A stretch of 64,000 nucleotides of DNA from a virus: positions 1 to 64,000 of the IMG/VR virus record IMGVR_UViG_3300037805_000644; one strand, written 5' to 3'. A program made the translations under genes and the position numbers. Below, in pieces: positions 38,994 to 46,678 of the stretch. The notes under the pieces were generated by a model, which was given only the letters and a program-made list of their open reading frames with translations, had not been told where the DNA came from and did no database searches. Within the stretch, counting starts at the first letter, position 1; the number at the start of each line of letters is the position of its first letter.

Positions 38994-39244
38994 CAGGCGC
39001 CCCCTGCCACGATGGTGAGGAGGGTGCCGCTGATTCGGGTGTCCTCACCACAGGTGAAGCTGATGTCCTCGACAGCAAAACCAGCGACCCCGTTGATGGA
39101 GCCCGGAGCGCGCCGGAGGGGGCCCTTCACCACAGCCGTGAGACCCGTGCTGAGCGGGTTGGGGCCCTCGATGTTGATGGACAGGACTACGACCTCCCCA
39201 CAAAGAGCATCAAGATGGTCGAAAGTGGCGCGTTCCATGGGCAT
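38993..39244 (-). CDS. small protein, unknown function
   Basis: 83 residues, MPMERATFDHLDALCGEVVV, mixed beta (DISFTCGEDTRISGTLLTIV). AGGAGGT five nt before ATG 39244, and a promoter-like site at 39294 confirms the gene start. Confidence 0.65.
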   Translation of the reverse strand: MPMERATFDHLDALCGEVVVLSINIEGPNPLSTGLTAVVKGPLRRAPGSINGVAGFAVEDISFTCGEDTRISGTLLTIVAGGA

Positions 39245-39268
39245 CGGTTACCTCCTCGTTCACCCCAC

Positions 39269-39294
39269 CTACTATCAAGGTGGCGAAAGTTACC
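39269..39294 (-). promoter_or_regulatory. GGTAAC-N15-AGTAG promoter-like site
   Basis: GGTAAC (39294-39289), 15 nt, AGTAG (39273-39269), then GTGGGGTGAAC, 25 nt before the ATG at 39244. Confidence 0.7.
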
Positions 39295-39584
39295 TAGTTT
39301 TTCAGATTGTGCGACGGAGGGGCGTGCTTGAGGTGAAGGGCGCTGCCCACAGGCAGAACCATCGTGCAGTGCTGGGCCGCTGCCCGCATCCAGAAGACGG
39401 TGTGACCGCCTTCCTCAGGGCGAGTGCTCTTCACCCGCCCGAGCATCGGCTTGAGGGTGCGCCGCAAGAATTTCTTCACGTCCTCACTGGAGGTGATGTC
39501 CCCCTCGAACTCGAAAGGGCCGCTGGTGTCCGCCTCAGGGTTTTGGCTGACGCGGTGAATGTGTCGAAGATAAACCTGGGTCAT
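39294..39584 (-). CDS. small protein, unknown function
   Basis: 96 residues, MTQVYLRHIHRVSQNPEADT, central basic helix (SSEDVKKFLRRTLKPMLGRV). Chosen start ATG 39584 is preceded by GCGAGA; the longer ORF to 39752 reads through the upstream gene in another frame and is not protein-like. Likely co-transcribed with the gene at 39620. Confidence 0.55.
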   Translation of the reverse strand: MTQVYLRHIHRVSQNPEADTSGPFEFEGDITSSEDVKKFLRRTLKPMLGRVKSTRPEEGGHTVFWMRAAAQHCTMVLPVGSALHLKHAPPSHNLKN

Positions 39585-39619
39585 ATCATTCTCGCTTTGC
39601 TTGTGATTGGAGGGTAACC

Positions 39620-39943
39620 TCAGCCTTGAGTGCTCTCGGCCGTGCGAGCCTTGCGGAAAGTCACGGTGGCGGTGTACAGGACAGCTCGCTGTTCGCGGGT
39701 CAGGGGGTACAGGAGGCCGGCGCGGGAGACTCGGCGGTAATCCGCCCAGCAAGTCACCCCCTTGCGGACCATGAGCGCATCATCCTGCCCGACCAGGGCT
39801 CGGAGGTTGTTGGCGGTGCAGTTGGGGATTTCACCTTTCCCGACCATGCCTCGGAGGGTCCGCACCGCCACATCGTTGAGTTCTCCGATGGTCTGGGCAT
39901 CGTTTGCGGCGTCGGCGGCGAGGGCCATCTCGTAAGGCTTCAT
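39620..39943 (-). CDS. small helical protein, unknown function
   Basis: 107 residues, MKPYEMALAADAANDAQTIG, helix-rich, later RAVLYTATVTFRKARTAEST. AAAGGGAG before ATG 39943 and a promoter-like site at 39996. Confidence 0.65.
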   Translation of the reverse strand: MKPYEMALAADAANDAQTIGELNDVAVRTLRGMVGKGEIPNCTANNLRALVGQDDALMVRKGVTCWADYRRVSRAGLLYPLTREQRAVLYTATVTFRKARTAESTQG

Positions 39944-39970
39944 GGTTTCTCCCTTTGTGTCTCACCTCCC

Positions 39971-39996
39971 CTACTACCGAGGAGGCGGGAGTTACC
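39971..39996 (-). promoter_or_regulatory. GGTAAC-N15-AGTAG promoter-like site
   Basis: GGTAAC (39996-39991), 15 nt, AGTAG (39975-39971), then GGGAGGTGAG, 28 nt before the ATG at 39943. Confidence 0.75.
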
Positions 39997-40615
39997 CTCT
40001 TTTCTTGAGTGAGTTCGAGATATCCCGCTCCAAGGCGATCTGAGCCCGCACGACATCATCGTCCAGTTTGTTGGTGGACTGAGGGTGGGTGCCGACGGTG
40101 GATTCGATGATCTCCCCATCTGCATACTGGGTCTCGAAGTGTGTGCAGAGTTTATCCCTCTCCACCCGAATGATCGCCCAGAAGAGCCCTAGCACCTGTG
40201 CCTTATACTGCACCTGTGCGTCTTTGGTGATGTCATACTTCCAGCAGTAACGCGTGCTCGCCGTCAGCGCCCCTTCGCCCATGAAGGTTTCGGCAGCAGC
40301 CACCAGCAGACCAGATATCGTTCTGCTGTGGACGCGGGTGCCGAGGATGAGGAGGGTGTAGGTGGTGTGACCACTGTGTGACAGCTCACTCGTGACGTGC
40401 AAGGCGTGGACGCCCACGCCTTTCTTGGCAGCAGGGACCCAAGCCTCTTTATCGGACTCAGCCTCATCCTCGGGTCGGTGGAACACCACCGGGAACCAGC
40501 CCTTGTCCAGCCCCAGCTCGCGGGCCAGTGCCAAGGATTTCTTCTGTGCGTCACGCTCGGTTCGGGTGACAGTGCCGAGGCTGAGGTACCGGCCACCGAG
40601 ATCTTCGATGCTCAT
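39992..40615 (-). CDS. unknown phage protein
   Basis: 207 residues, MSIEDLGGRYLSLGTVTRTE, mixed alpha/beta with several cationic stretches (TRTERDAQKKSLALARELGL; TLLILGTRVHSRTISGLLVA) and an acidic end. Start chosen at ATG 40615 (AAAGGA upstream). Its 3' end overlaps the promoter-like site at 39996. No family recognised. Confidence 0.65.
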   Translation of the reverse strand: MSIEDLGGRYLSLGTVTRTERDAQKKSLALARELGLDKGWFPVVFHRPEDEAESDKEAWVPAAKKGVGVHALHVTSELSHSGHTTYTLLILGTRVHSRTISGLLVAAAETFMGEGALTASTRYCWKYDITKDAQVQYKAQVLGLFWAIIRVERDKLCTHFETQYADGEIIESTVGTHPQSTNKLDDDVVRAQIALERDISNSLKKRG

Positions 40616-40654
40616 GGTGATTTCCTTTGGCAGAGTAAGGGGCAGCCCCAAGCC

Positions 40655-40897
40655 CTAACGGACGCTGAGGTAGTAGCCCTGGTAGGTTTCGGAGTACCCG
40701 ATGTTGACGTTCTTGCCCTCGCGGTAATTGTAATGTGCCTTGAGCTGAGCCCACTCGGTAGAGAACACGGCAACCCAGCCCCCGCCCTTGGCCTCTTCGT
40801 ACCCCACAGCGTGGATGACGTGCCCGTCAGTCTCAGAGACCTGTTTGTTCAACGTGGCGGTGATCTTGCGCTCGAACTCGGGGGTGTTCAGATCCAT
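40655..40897 (-). CDS. small protein, unknown function
   Basis: 80 residues, MDLNTPEFERKITATLNKQV, ends with a tyrosine-rich YSETYQGYYLSVR. AAAGGAAG upstream of ATG 40897 and a strong promoter-like site at 40959 support it. Confidence 0.65.
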   Translation of the reverse strand: MDLNTPEFERKITATLNKQVSETDGHVIHAVGYEEAKGGGWVAVFSTEWAQLKAHYNYREGKNVNIGYSETYQGYYLSVR

Positions 40898-40933
40898 GGG
40901 ACTTCCTTTCGCGGGGGTTCTCTCTCACCTCCC

Positions 40934-40959
40934 CTACTACCGAGATCCCTGGAGTTACC
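40934..40959 (-). promoter_or_regulatory. GGTAAC-N15-AGTAG promoter-like site
   Basis: GGTAAC (40959-40954), 15 nt, AGTAG (40938-40934), then GGGAGGTGAGAGA. It overlaps the end of the small open stretch at 40955-41098. Confidence 0.75.
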
Positions 40960-41098
40960 CCTTTTTTGTCTTTCTCAGGTAACCCCGCAAGGTGTACCAG
41001 GGGCCCGGCAGGTACTCATTGGAGAACCCCAGCGAGTGCGCCTGGTGGTTGTCTACGCGAAGCCGGGGGTCAGAGCACAGAGCTGAGCAAGGGCTGCA
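40955..41098 (-). other. protein-like open stretch without a start codon
   Basis: The minus-strand frame ending TAA at 40957-40955 reads RLRVDNHQAHSLGFSNEYLP then GPWYTLRGYLRKTKKG, which looks like a genuine protein C-terminus. No ATG, GTG or TTG is available before the in-frame stop near 41100. It follows the gene at 41070 in another frame, so an indel in that gene's 3' end or a lost start may be responsible. Confidence 0.35.
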
Positions 41099-41669
41099 TC
41101 AGGTCTGGATTCTTGAACCAGCCGGGCTCGGTGACAACGGCCCCTTGGAGTGCCTGGTAAATGTAAACGAGGGTCTTTCCCTCTAGCCCATCGTGCCTCT
41201 TGAGGATGCGGGCCATTGGCCTCTTGTGCCTCTCTGCTGCCTTCATCAGGTCTGCCTTGAGACCCGCCACCAAAACGCCCTGTGCCCAGAGGGACATTCG
41301 AGAAATCACCTGGTCTACCTGATCCTCCAGCTCTGCGGGGATCTTCTGAAACCCGAGGTTGTAAGCGGGAACTCGGTCCGACCGGACCATCAGGTCTCTG
41401 GCCAAGATGAGCGCACGCCGGGCAGTCCCGGACAGGTTCCAGGTCCGGGACTGCTCCACTAGCACCCAGAACACGTATTGCAACGACTCGGGCGGTAGCC
41501 CTGCCTTATTGGATTCCGTGATGACCTGATGTCCGAAATCCTTGCCCTTGCCAAGGGCTGCGGTCTCCCACTCGGAGAGGATCTTCTGGAGGATTTCGTT
41601 CTCGGGTGCCCCAGAGGAATGCGGCTGGCCTGAGATGTTCTCCCAAAACCGGGTCAGGAAATTACTCAT
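41070..41669 (-). CDS. unknown helical protein
   Basis: 199 residues, MSNFLTRFWENISGQPHSSG, mainly helices (ARRALILARDLMVRSDRVPA; AERHKRPMARILKRHDGLEG). No membrane segment or motif. The ATG overlaps the upstream stop (ATGA). Its 3' end borders the open stretch at 40955, raising a possible frameshift. Confidence 0.65.
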   Translation of the reverse strand: MSNFLTRFWENISGQPHSSGAPENEILQKILSEWETAALGKGKDFGHQVITESNKAGLPPESLQYVFWVLVEQSRTWNLSGTARRALILARDLMVRSDRVPAYNLGFQKIPAELEDQVDQVISRMSLWAQGVLVAGLKADLMKAAERHKRPMARILKRHDGLEGKTLVYIYQALQGAVVTEPGWFKNPDLMQPLLSSVL

Positions 41670-42412
41670 GCGGGATCTCCGATGTCCACGACCACCCGGC
41701 CCGGACCTGTCACGGTAAGCAGAGCACCGTGTGGTTGATGTTTGACCTGGACGCTGCCTGCTGCCTGGACCACCACCTGACGACCATGGATATACACCTG
41801 GCCTCGGCCCACCACACCTCCAGGGGCTTTGGAGGTGTGCATCCCCTGGAGCTGGAGCGCCGTCTGAGCCAGGGAGCTTCGGCCGAGAGCAAGGGTTTGG
41901 ATCTGAGAGGTGGTTCGAGGTCCGATTACCCCATCCACAGGGCCAGGGTTTCGACCCACCCGGTGGAGCTGGGTTTGGACGAACTGCTCGGTGGTGCCGA
42001 GGCCCACGTCTGCCTGGGCAGCAGACTCAACGGAAGGCCAAGCCAGGTGGCCTCGACCCTCCGCCAGGAGGTTGTCTGCAACGACCTGCCAGTCCCCCAG
42101 GAAATGGAAGGTCCAGTTGGATGCCTCCCCCTCAGGGCCTGTCAGCACGGGCCACCGAGACCAGGGCGTGAACCCTAGAGGCACGGCGAACCCCCAAGCA
42201 GCATTGAGAGCTTGCTGGGGGGTCATATCCGAGCGCCGCAGCCGGAACTGGACCTCACGCCCGGCTGCGGCCATCAACGGGCGGTAAACACCCTTGATCA
42301 GCTCAAGGCGCCAACCGCCCTCCGCAGCTTTGGCCTCCAGCCCTCGAAGAGCCTTGGCCATGTCCGGGGTGGCGATGACGCCTCGATAGTTGAGGGTCCG
42401 GTTTCGTTCCAC
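41666..42412 (-). CDS. protein with peptidoglycan-binding-like segment
   Basis: 248 residues from GTG 42412 (AGGA upstream). The segment QLHRVGRNPGPVDGVIGPRT then TSQIQTLALG matches the PG_binding_1 core (G..pG.vDG..G..T...I), often attached to endolysins or virion proteins. The N-terminal half has LKYR-like beta/alpha elements and the C-terminus is a beta-rich GGVVGRGQVYIHGRQVVVQA. It may be a virion or lysis component; no hydrolase motif is present, so binding without cleavage is likely. Confidence 0.6.
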   Translation of the reverse strand: MERNRTLNYRGVIATPDMAKALRGLEAKAAEGGWRLELIKGVYRPLMAAAGREVQFRLRRSDMTPQQALNAAWGFAVPLGFTPWSRWPVLTGPEGEASNWTFHFLGDWQVVADNLLAEGRGHLAWPSVESAAQADVGLGTTEQFVQTQLHRVGRNPGPVDGVIGPRTTSQIQTLALGRSSLAQTALQLQGMHTSKAPGGVVGRGQVYIHGRQVVVQAAGSVQVKHQPHGALLTVTGPGRVVVDIGDPA

Positions 42413-42423
42413 GTTTCCTGCTC

Positions 42424-42819
42424 CTACTTGACCATTAGGGATAGTTTCTCTACCGGAATGGGCTCACCATCTGCACCGAAGACCTTGATCCTTTTGCCCC
42501 ACTGGAGAGCTTTACGGATGCTGTCCCGGCTTCCGGGGCTCTGCTCATCCCAGAACGCCACGATCAGGTCAGCCTGGCGTATGAGGAAAGAGTTGCGGAG
42601 CATCCCCGCAGATCTGCCGTGGGTCTCCCAATCTGCGTTGAACACCTTGACGGACAAACCGCAGCTCTGAGCCTCTTCGGCCGCCCAGGTGTCAACACCC
42701 TTGGCGCCGCCAGAGATCACCTCGACGGAGACCAGGCGCTTGCCCAGCCTGCGGACAAAAGCACGCACCAAAAGGGGTAAGGGGTACTGACGAGACCCGA
42801 TGACCGCTACCTTGAGCAT
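42424..42819 (-). CDS. DUF2493/SLOG-like protein
   Basis: 131 residues. MLKVAVIGSRQYPLPLL, SVEVISGGAKGVDTWAAEEA, FNADWETHGRSAGMLRNSF and LIVAFWDEQSPGSRDSIRKA match the SLOG/DUF2493 Rossmann fold: GSR, GGAxGVD, aDW...G...AG..RN and the FWDxxSxG loop. These proteins bind a nucleotide-like ligand and often occur with toxins or NAD-related defence. Function in the phage is unknown. GGAGAGAC before ATG 42819. Confidence 0.85.
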   Translation of the reverse strand: MLKVAVIGSRQYPLPLLVRAFVRRLGKRLVSVEVISGGAKGVDTWAAEEAQSCGLSVKVFNADWETHGRSAGMLRNSFLIRQADLIVAFWDEQSPGSRDSIRKALQWGKRIKVFGADGEPIPVEKLSLMVK

Positions 42820-42828
42820 GTCTCTCCG

Positions 42829-43692
42829 TCAGGCCCCTTCAAGGGTCAGGTCACAGAGGCAGGTGGGGCACTCAACGCTACGCCCGTACCGCCAAGCGTG
42901 ATCGGAGGCCCACTCCGAGGTCTCCTTACACACCCCGCACAGGATAGCCTCTGTACCGCCCAGCACCAGCCTGCCGTCAAAGCGGTAATTGCCCTCCCGA
43001 GGGTACCCCAAGGGGTTGCACCGGAACTTGCAGTTGCCGATCTCGAACCCCATGGAGTCATGGGTGTGACCAAAAGCCCACCAAGCCGCCCGCTCCAGAA
43101 CCTCCAGGGGCATCTGACAGAGGAAAAACCGGTTGTAGGTCCCCATTGGGGGTTGGGCGTATCTCGGGTGAATCCCTGCGGCGTCCGGGATGTGGTGGGT
43201 GATGACAAAATCCCCCTCCCGCACCGTTTCCGCCAGGAATTCCATGCTCTCAGCACATGCCTGATAGTTCCAATTCCTGAACCCCTGGATGCACTTGAAA
43301 TCGGGAAGCCACCACTCATGCTCTTTGTTCGCGGTGCTGTCTGGGAACCAGAGGGTGCAGCCGACAAACCTCTGGCCCTTGAGGGTCACGGTGTCGTTTT
43401 CCAGGATGGTCAGCGTCGGGATGTCCCGCTTGATAGCCTCCAGGTGCCGCAACAGGTCCTGCTTGCAGGTGTGGTAATACTCGTGGTTGCCCAACACCAT
43501 CACGATGGGGACTTCCCCGTACCGCTGGGCCAGAAGGGAAAGCCCTCGGTGAAGGCTCCCGCCTCTCTTTATGCCGATGTCACCCGCGAGAACAAGAACA
43601 TCAACCCCCTCGGGGTCCAAGCTCCCCACGAAAGAGTGGCCCCCGTCCAGGTGATGCTCAAAATGAATGTCGCTGAGAACTTGAACCTGCAT
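42829..43692 (-). CDS. calcineurin-like metallophosphoesterase
   Basis: 287 residues. Metal and active-site motifs DIHFEHH, VLVLAGDIG, VLGNHEYYH, ITHHIPDA and GHTHDSMG, the five conserved blocks of the PP2B-like superfamily. The C-terminus adds a zinc-like CGVCKETSEW...CPTCLCDL. Substrate could be a nucleotide (for example a defence signal), RNA or phosphoprotein. ATG 43692 with AAGGAGG five nt upstream. It pairs with the SLOG-like gene downstream, a combination that might handle nucleotide signals; that is inference. Confidence 0.9.
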   Translation of the reverse strand: MQVQVLSDIHFEHHLDGGHSFVGSLDPEGVDVLVLAGDIGIKRGGSLHRGLSLLAQRYGEVPIVMVLGNHEYYHTCKQDLLRHLEAIKRDIPTLTILENDTVTLKGQRFVGCTLWFPDSTANKEHEWWLPDFKCIQGFRNWNYQACAESMEFLAETVREGDFVITHHIPDAAGIHPRYAQPPMGTYNRFFLCQMPLEVLERAAWWAFGHTHDSMGFEIGNCKFRCNPLGYPREGNYRFDGRLVLGGTEAILCGVCKETSEWASDHAWRYGRSVECPTCLCDLTLEGA

Positions 43693-43743
43693 AGGACCTC
43701 CTTGTCGGGGCAAGATACCCCACCAGGGGTGACAGGCAGGCTA

Positions 43744-44559
43744 CTAGCTTCCCAACTTTCCGCTCCCTGGGGCAGAGATCAGGTCCAGGATGTTGAAGCC
43801 CGGCTCCGTCCGTACTTTCCGGGGCTCTAGGGCCTTGGGCTTCTCGGGTTCGATCTCAGGTTCGATCTCAGGTTCGATCTCAGGTTCGATCTCGGGTTCG
43901 ATCTCGGGTTCGATCTCGGGTTCGATCTCGGGTTCGATCTCGGGTTCGATCTCGGGTTCGATCTCGGGTTCGATCTCGGGTTCGATCTCGGGTTCGATCT
44001 CGGGTTCGATCTCTCGATGCGCCTCATGGATATGCCCAAGGGGGACCAGGTAAGCTCTCGCCTCCGGTGCCCACTGGGGGTTATCCATCAGGAGGTGCCC
44101 GGGGACCGCCTGTTCGACCACCCGGGTTGTGGACCCCCCGCCAGGGGCCCAGAACTGAACGACATCACCTGGCCGAATGTCCTGAGCATCACCGAAATTG
44201 GGGTTGCCTCCAGGGGACTCCCAGAACCGGTAAATTTTCTTGAACTTGCTGGGCGTCTCCACAACAGGGACTGCCCGACTGGCCCGGGGTAAGGGTGGGT
44301 CCACAGCATCAACGGGTGCTTCCTGCGCAAGAGCAACCAACTTGCCATCGATCTGCTTGAACCAACCCGCCTCAGTCCCAATCCGCAAGACCTCAACCCA
44401 CTTTTTCTCTCCGATCCGGCGCCACCCCAGGTGACCCTTTGCCAGTGCTTTTGCCCAGGGCAAGGGTCGGGGCTTTCGCACAGTGGGGGTCTTAGCAAAG
44501 CGGGACTCGTCCAGCCCCTCAAAGACGGCCCGCGCCGCTGCTTGAAGATCCTCAGCCAT
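43744..44559 (-). CDS. repeat protein with EPEI tract
   Basis: 271 residues. Residues ~1-95 are basic and Trp-bearing ([20 protein letters not shown]). [21 protein letters not shown] beta region follows, then a perfect 14-unit IEPE tract and a basic end ([20 protein letters not shown]). The tract is encoded by 12-bp DNA repeats (43846-44013). Probably an extended linker or structural rod. Third protein of this type in the window. Confidence 0.65.
   Translation of the reverse strand: MAEDLQAAARAVFEGLDESRFAKTPTVRKPRPLPWAKALAKGHLGWRRIGEKKWVEVLRIGTEAGWFKQIDGKLVALAQEAPVDAVDPPLPRASRAVPVVETPSKFKKIYRFWESPGGNPNFGDAQDIRPGDVVQFWAPGGGSTTRVVEQAVPGHLLMDNPQWAPEARAYLVPLGHIHEAHREIEPEIEPEIEPEIEPEIEPEIEPEIEPEIEPEIEPEIEPEIEPEIEPEIEPEIEPEKPKALEPRKVRTEPGFNILDLISAPGSGKLGS
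43846..44013. repeat. 14 units of a 12-bp tandem repeat (IEPE)
   Basis: Unit [GA]GGTTCGATCTC repeated 14 times without interruption, all in frame. Three units carry A at position one; the others are identical. Confidence 0.97.
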
Positions 44560-45099
44560 TTAGATACCTCGAATGGTGACCTGGTGGGAGCGGGCCAGCC
44601 TCTGGGCCTCCGCCTGATTTGCTGTGCCTACAGAAGCACCCGCAGCATCAAACACTTGGTAGGTGCCGTCTGGTTGAACCTGCATGGTTGCGGCTCCTGC
44701 GAAAGGTTGGGGGTTGGGGGACGGGGCACCCAGGAGCAAGGTGAGCTGTTGCGGGGCCAGTACAGCGACAGGGTTGAGGGCTGCCTCGATCTCCGCAGTC
44801 GTCGGGATCTGGCCCAAGGTGCTGAACAGGTCCAGGACCACCTTGCGGATTTTCCGCCATGCACAGGGGAGTTCACTCCACATGCACAGATCGATCAGGG
44901 TCTCCGCTTCGGTGATGAAGTCCTGGAAAGCCTTGACCACGAACCGAGAGCCGGTTCTGTCGGTCACCAGGATCTCAACGGGTTGGTGTGGGGACCGCCC
45001 CGTTGCCTCCCAGCTCTCGGCACCCAGGCCCAGCTTGATCGTCCAGGACTTGTCCTGACCAGACATCCGGTTCACGTCTTGAATAGTATTGGTTCTCAA
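44560..45099 (-). CDS. unknown protein, TTG start
   Basis: 179 residues, TTG 45099 with GGAGG four nt upstream; ATG 45066 is an alternative. SWTIKLGLGAESWEATGRSP, then LPCAWRKIRKVVLDLF, and a beta-rich tail (TMQVQPDGTYQVFDAAGASV). It follows a promoter-like site at 45142. No domain recognised. Confidence 0.65.
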   Translation of the reverse strand: MRTNTIQDVNRMSGQDKSWTIKLGLGAESWEATGRSPHQPVEILVTDRTGSRFVVKAFQDFITEAETLIDLCMWSELPCAWRKIRKVVLDLFSTLGQIPTTAEIEAALNPVAVLAPQQLTLLLGAPSPNPQPFAGAATMQVQPDGTYQVFDAAGASVGTANQAEAQRLARSHQVTIRGI

Positions 45100-45115
45100 G
45101 ATTCCTCCACCTTCC

Positions 45116-45142
45116 CTACTCGCCTGAGGGTGGGGTGTTACC
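45116..45142 (-). promoter_or_regulatory. GGTAAC-N16-AGTAG promoter-like site
   Basis: GGTAAC (45142-45137), 16 nt, AGTAG (45120-45116), 17 nt before the TTG at 45099. It lies in the last codons of the upstream gene. Confidence 0.65.
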
Positions 45143-45358
45143 CGTCCTGGGGATCTCGGCGGTTTTGTTTTCGCTGAAAAGGCACCCCTGACATACCCGA
45201 AAAGGGCTCTTTTCGGGTTGGCTAAAGCTCCAGGTGGCCCAGCCTGTGAACCAGTGGCCGCCGCTCTTTTTGCAGAGTGTTACAGAGCGGGGGTCCGCCG
45301 GAGGCCAGTGCCCAACGGCTTGTCGAACTGCCCCCCACGGATCAGCCGTTTTCATCAT
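45116..45358 (-). CDS. small protein with cysteines
   Basis: 80 residues, MMKTADPWGAVRQAVGHWPP, with SVTLCKKSGGHWFTGWATWS then CQGCLFSENK. The two Cys sets may bind metal. ATG 45358 overlaps the upstream stop (ATGA), so it was preferred to the longer ORF to 45484. Confidence 0.55.
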   Translation of the reverse strand: MMKTADPWGAVRQAVGHWPPADPRSVTLCKKSGGHWFTGWATWSFSQPEKSPFRVCQGCLFSENKTAEIPRTGNTPPSGE

Positions 45359-45582
45359 GCCCGCCCCTGCACCTGGGTGACCTTGTCGAGAACGAGGTCC
45401 ACATGAAAGACAGCCTTTGCCGTCCCGGTGAGGGGGTTGGCCATCCAAGAGATGATGTGGTCGCCGCCGTGAAAGCCGCTCCACCGGAACCCCTTGGAGA
45501 GCATATCCCGCTGCTCATGACCTAGCTCATTGGCGACCAACGCGAGGGCTCGGATTTTGAGAGTCATGCTGATGGGGCTCAT
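45355..45582 (-). CDS. small protein, unknown function
   Basis: 75 residues, MSPISMTLKIRALALVANEL, GAGGACAGC before ATG 45582, and the AGTAG half-site at 45610-45614 upstream. Helical, no motif. Confidence 0.6.
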   Translation of the reverse strand: MSPISMTLKIRALALVANELGHEQRDMLSKGFRWSGFHGGDHIISWMANPLTGTAKAVFHVDLVLDKVTQVQGRA

Positions 45583-45605
45583 GCTGTCCTCGTTTCGTTT
45601 CGTTT

Positions 45606-45625
45606 CTCACCCCACCTACTACCGG
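45606..45625 (-). promoter_or_regulatory. AGTAG box without a GGTAAC box
   Basis: GGTAGTAGGTGGGGTGAGA reads on the minus strand as in the other sites, but 15-16 nt upstream there is CTGCAA instead of GGTAAC. A weak or degenerate copy upstream of the gene at 45582. Confidence 0.35.
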
Positions 45626-45709
45626 GAACGGGCCTTTGCAGGGTGGTTCCACATTAACACGACCTGCCTCTCTGAGGAGACGGGTGACGCAGTGCGCCCC
45701 ATCTCCACG

Positions 45710-45967
45710 ATGGTCATGCAGGAGTTCACCGACCGATCCATCCTCTCAGGGTTCCTCCCGGGGACCGCTGCTGCGGCCCGCGCAGACGAGGAATTCGGCC
45801 CGGGGATCGATCTCGCCTGCGATGGGCGGTGGGTGGGGATGCCTCGTGTGGAACAAGCCTTCAACCTGGGTTACGCGGATGCCTATGAGGGCATTGATGA
45901 GCCGTGCCGAGGGTTTGAGGTTGAGTACGGCCGTGGTCAGCGTGAGTACCAAGAATCCCTGAGCTGA
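45710..45967 (+). CDS. small protein, start uncertain
   Basis: 86 residues from ATG 45710, reading MVMQEFTDRSILSGFLPGTA then QAFNLGYADAYEGIDEPCRG and VEYGRGQREYQESLS. The frame is open far upstream, but that part overlaps the minus-strand gene and its promoter, and no start there has a ribosome site. GYADAYEG resembles Rmf-like repeats. Starts the plus-strand cluster 45.7-48.8 kb. Confidence 0.5.
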   Translation: MVMQEFTDRSILSGFLPGTAAAARADEEFGPGIDLACDGRWVGMPRVEQAFNLGYADAYEGIDEPCRGFEVEYGRGQREYQESLS

Positions 45968-45988
45968 ACAAAACCAGTGGAGAACATG

Positions 45989-46213
45989 ATGGCCGAAAAC
46001 ACCACCCCTCTCACTTACCACGTCCGCTCTTATGTCCAGCTCGCCCGACACTTGGGCCGCAAGCCCGAGGGGATGGTCATAGAGGGGTTCCGGCACATCG
46101 GTGTGCTCTGCGTACCCGACGGTGAGGCCCAGAAAGTCCTTCACCGCGTCAAGCACCCCGATGGTCGGGAGTGGCTGATCGATCTGAAACTCAAAACCAC
46201 CAAACTCACCTGA
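45989..46213 (+). CDS. small basic protein, unknown function
   Basis: 74 residues from ATG 45989 (GGAG five nt upstream), MAENTTPLTYHVRSYVQLAR then RHIGVLCVPDGEAQKVLHRV. No motif. Plus strand, between two unknown genes. Confidence 0.6.
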   Translation: MAENTTPLTYHVRSYVQLARHLGRKPEGMVIEGFRHIGVLCVPDGEAQKVLHRVKHPDGREWLIDLKLKTTKLT

Positions 46214-46237
46214 GACCCCGAAAACCTCAATTTTGGA

Positions 46238-46264
46238 GGTAACGATCCGGGGGGTCCCTAGTAG
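46238..46264 (+). promoter_or_regulatory. GGTAAC-N16-AGTAG promoter-like site
   Basis: GGTAAC (46238-46243), 16 nt, AGTAG (46260-46264), then GTGAGGTGAAC. Start codon follows at 46288. This plus-strand site has the same downstream box as the minus-strand sites. Confidence 0.75.
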
Positions 46265-46287
46265 GTGAGGTGAACAAAGGAGACCAC

Positions 46288-46668
46288 ATGAGCCGCATCA
46301 ACAGGGTCCTCACCATCACTTGCGTCGGATTCGGGTACGGCCCGGATCGCACCCTGGAGGTCGAAGGTTACTTCGAGCCCGAGATCGCGGCTTTCACCTC
46401 GGGCCTGCCCGAAAACTGTTACCCTGCTGAGGGCGGGACTTTCGAGGTCATTAGCGTCACCGAGGCCGGCAAGGAGGTCCTCAACCTCCCACACGATTTC
46501 CCCTCTGATGAGGATCTTTACGAGCTGGCGAGCGGAGACGAGAGCCAGCCCGAAAGCCGACCCGAGGATGAGGACATCGAGGATTTCATCGACCCCAACG
46601 AAGATGCGGACGGGGCTTTCCTTGGTTGCGACTTTGAGGATTACAGTTCCTGGGGACACCCTGACTAA
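46288..46668 (+). CDS. acidic small protein, unknown function
   Basis: 126 residues, MSRINRVLTITCVGFGYGPD with a strongly acidic C-terminal third (PEDEDIEDFIDPNEDADGAF). AAGGAG before ATG 46288. Acidic tails of this kind can mimic DNA, but there is no further support. Confidence 0.65.
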   Translation: MSRINRVLTITCVGFGYGPDRTLEVEGYFEPEIAAFTSGLPENCYPAEGGTFEVISVTEAGKEVLNLPHDFPSDEDLYELASGDESQPESRPEDEDIEDFIDPNEDADGAFLGCDFEDYSSWGHPD

Positions 46669-46678
46669 TTGAGGTAAC

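Noticed and set aside
43693-43745. AGTAG box upstream of the phosphoesterase gene
   Set aside because: AGTAG is present near 43741, but the upstream box reads GGGAGC, too far from GGTAAC.
45746-46156. minus-strand frame across the plus-strand small genes
   Set aside because: Composition is shadow-like; the plus strand has ATGA-type overlaps and ribosome sites.
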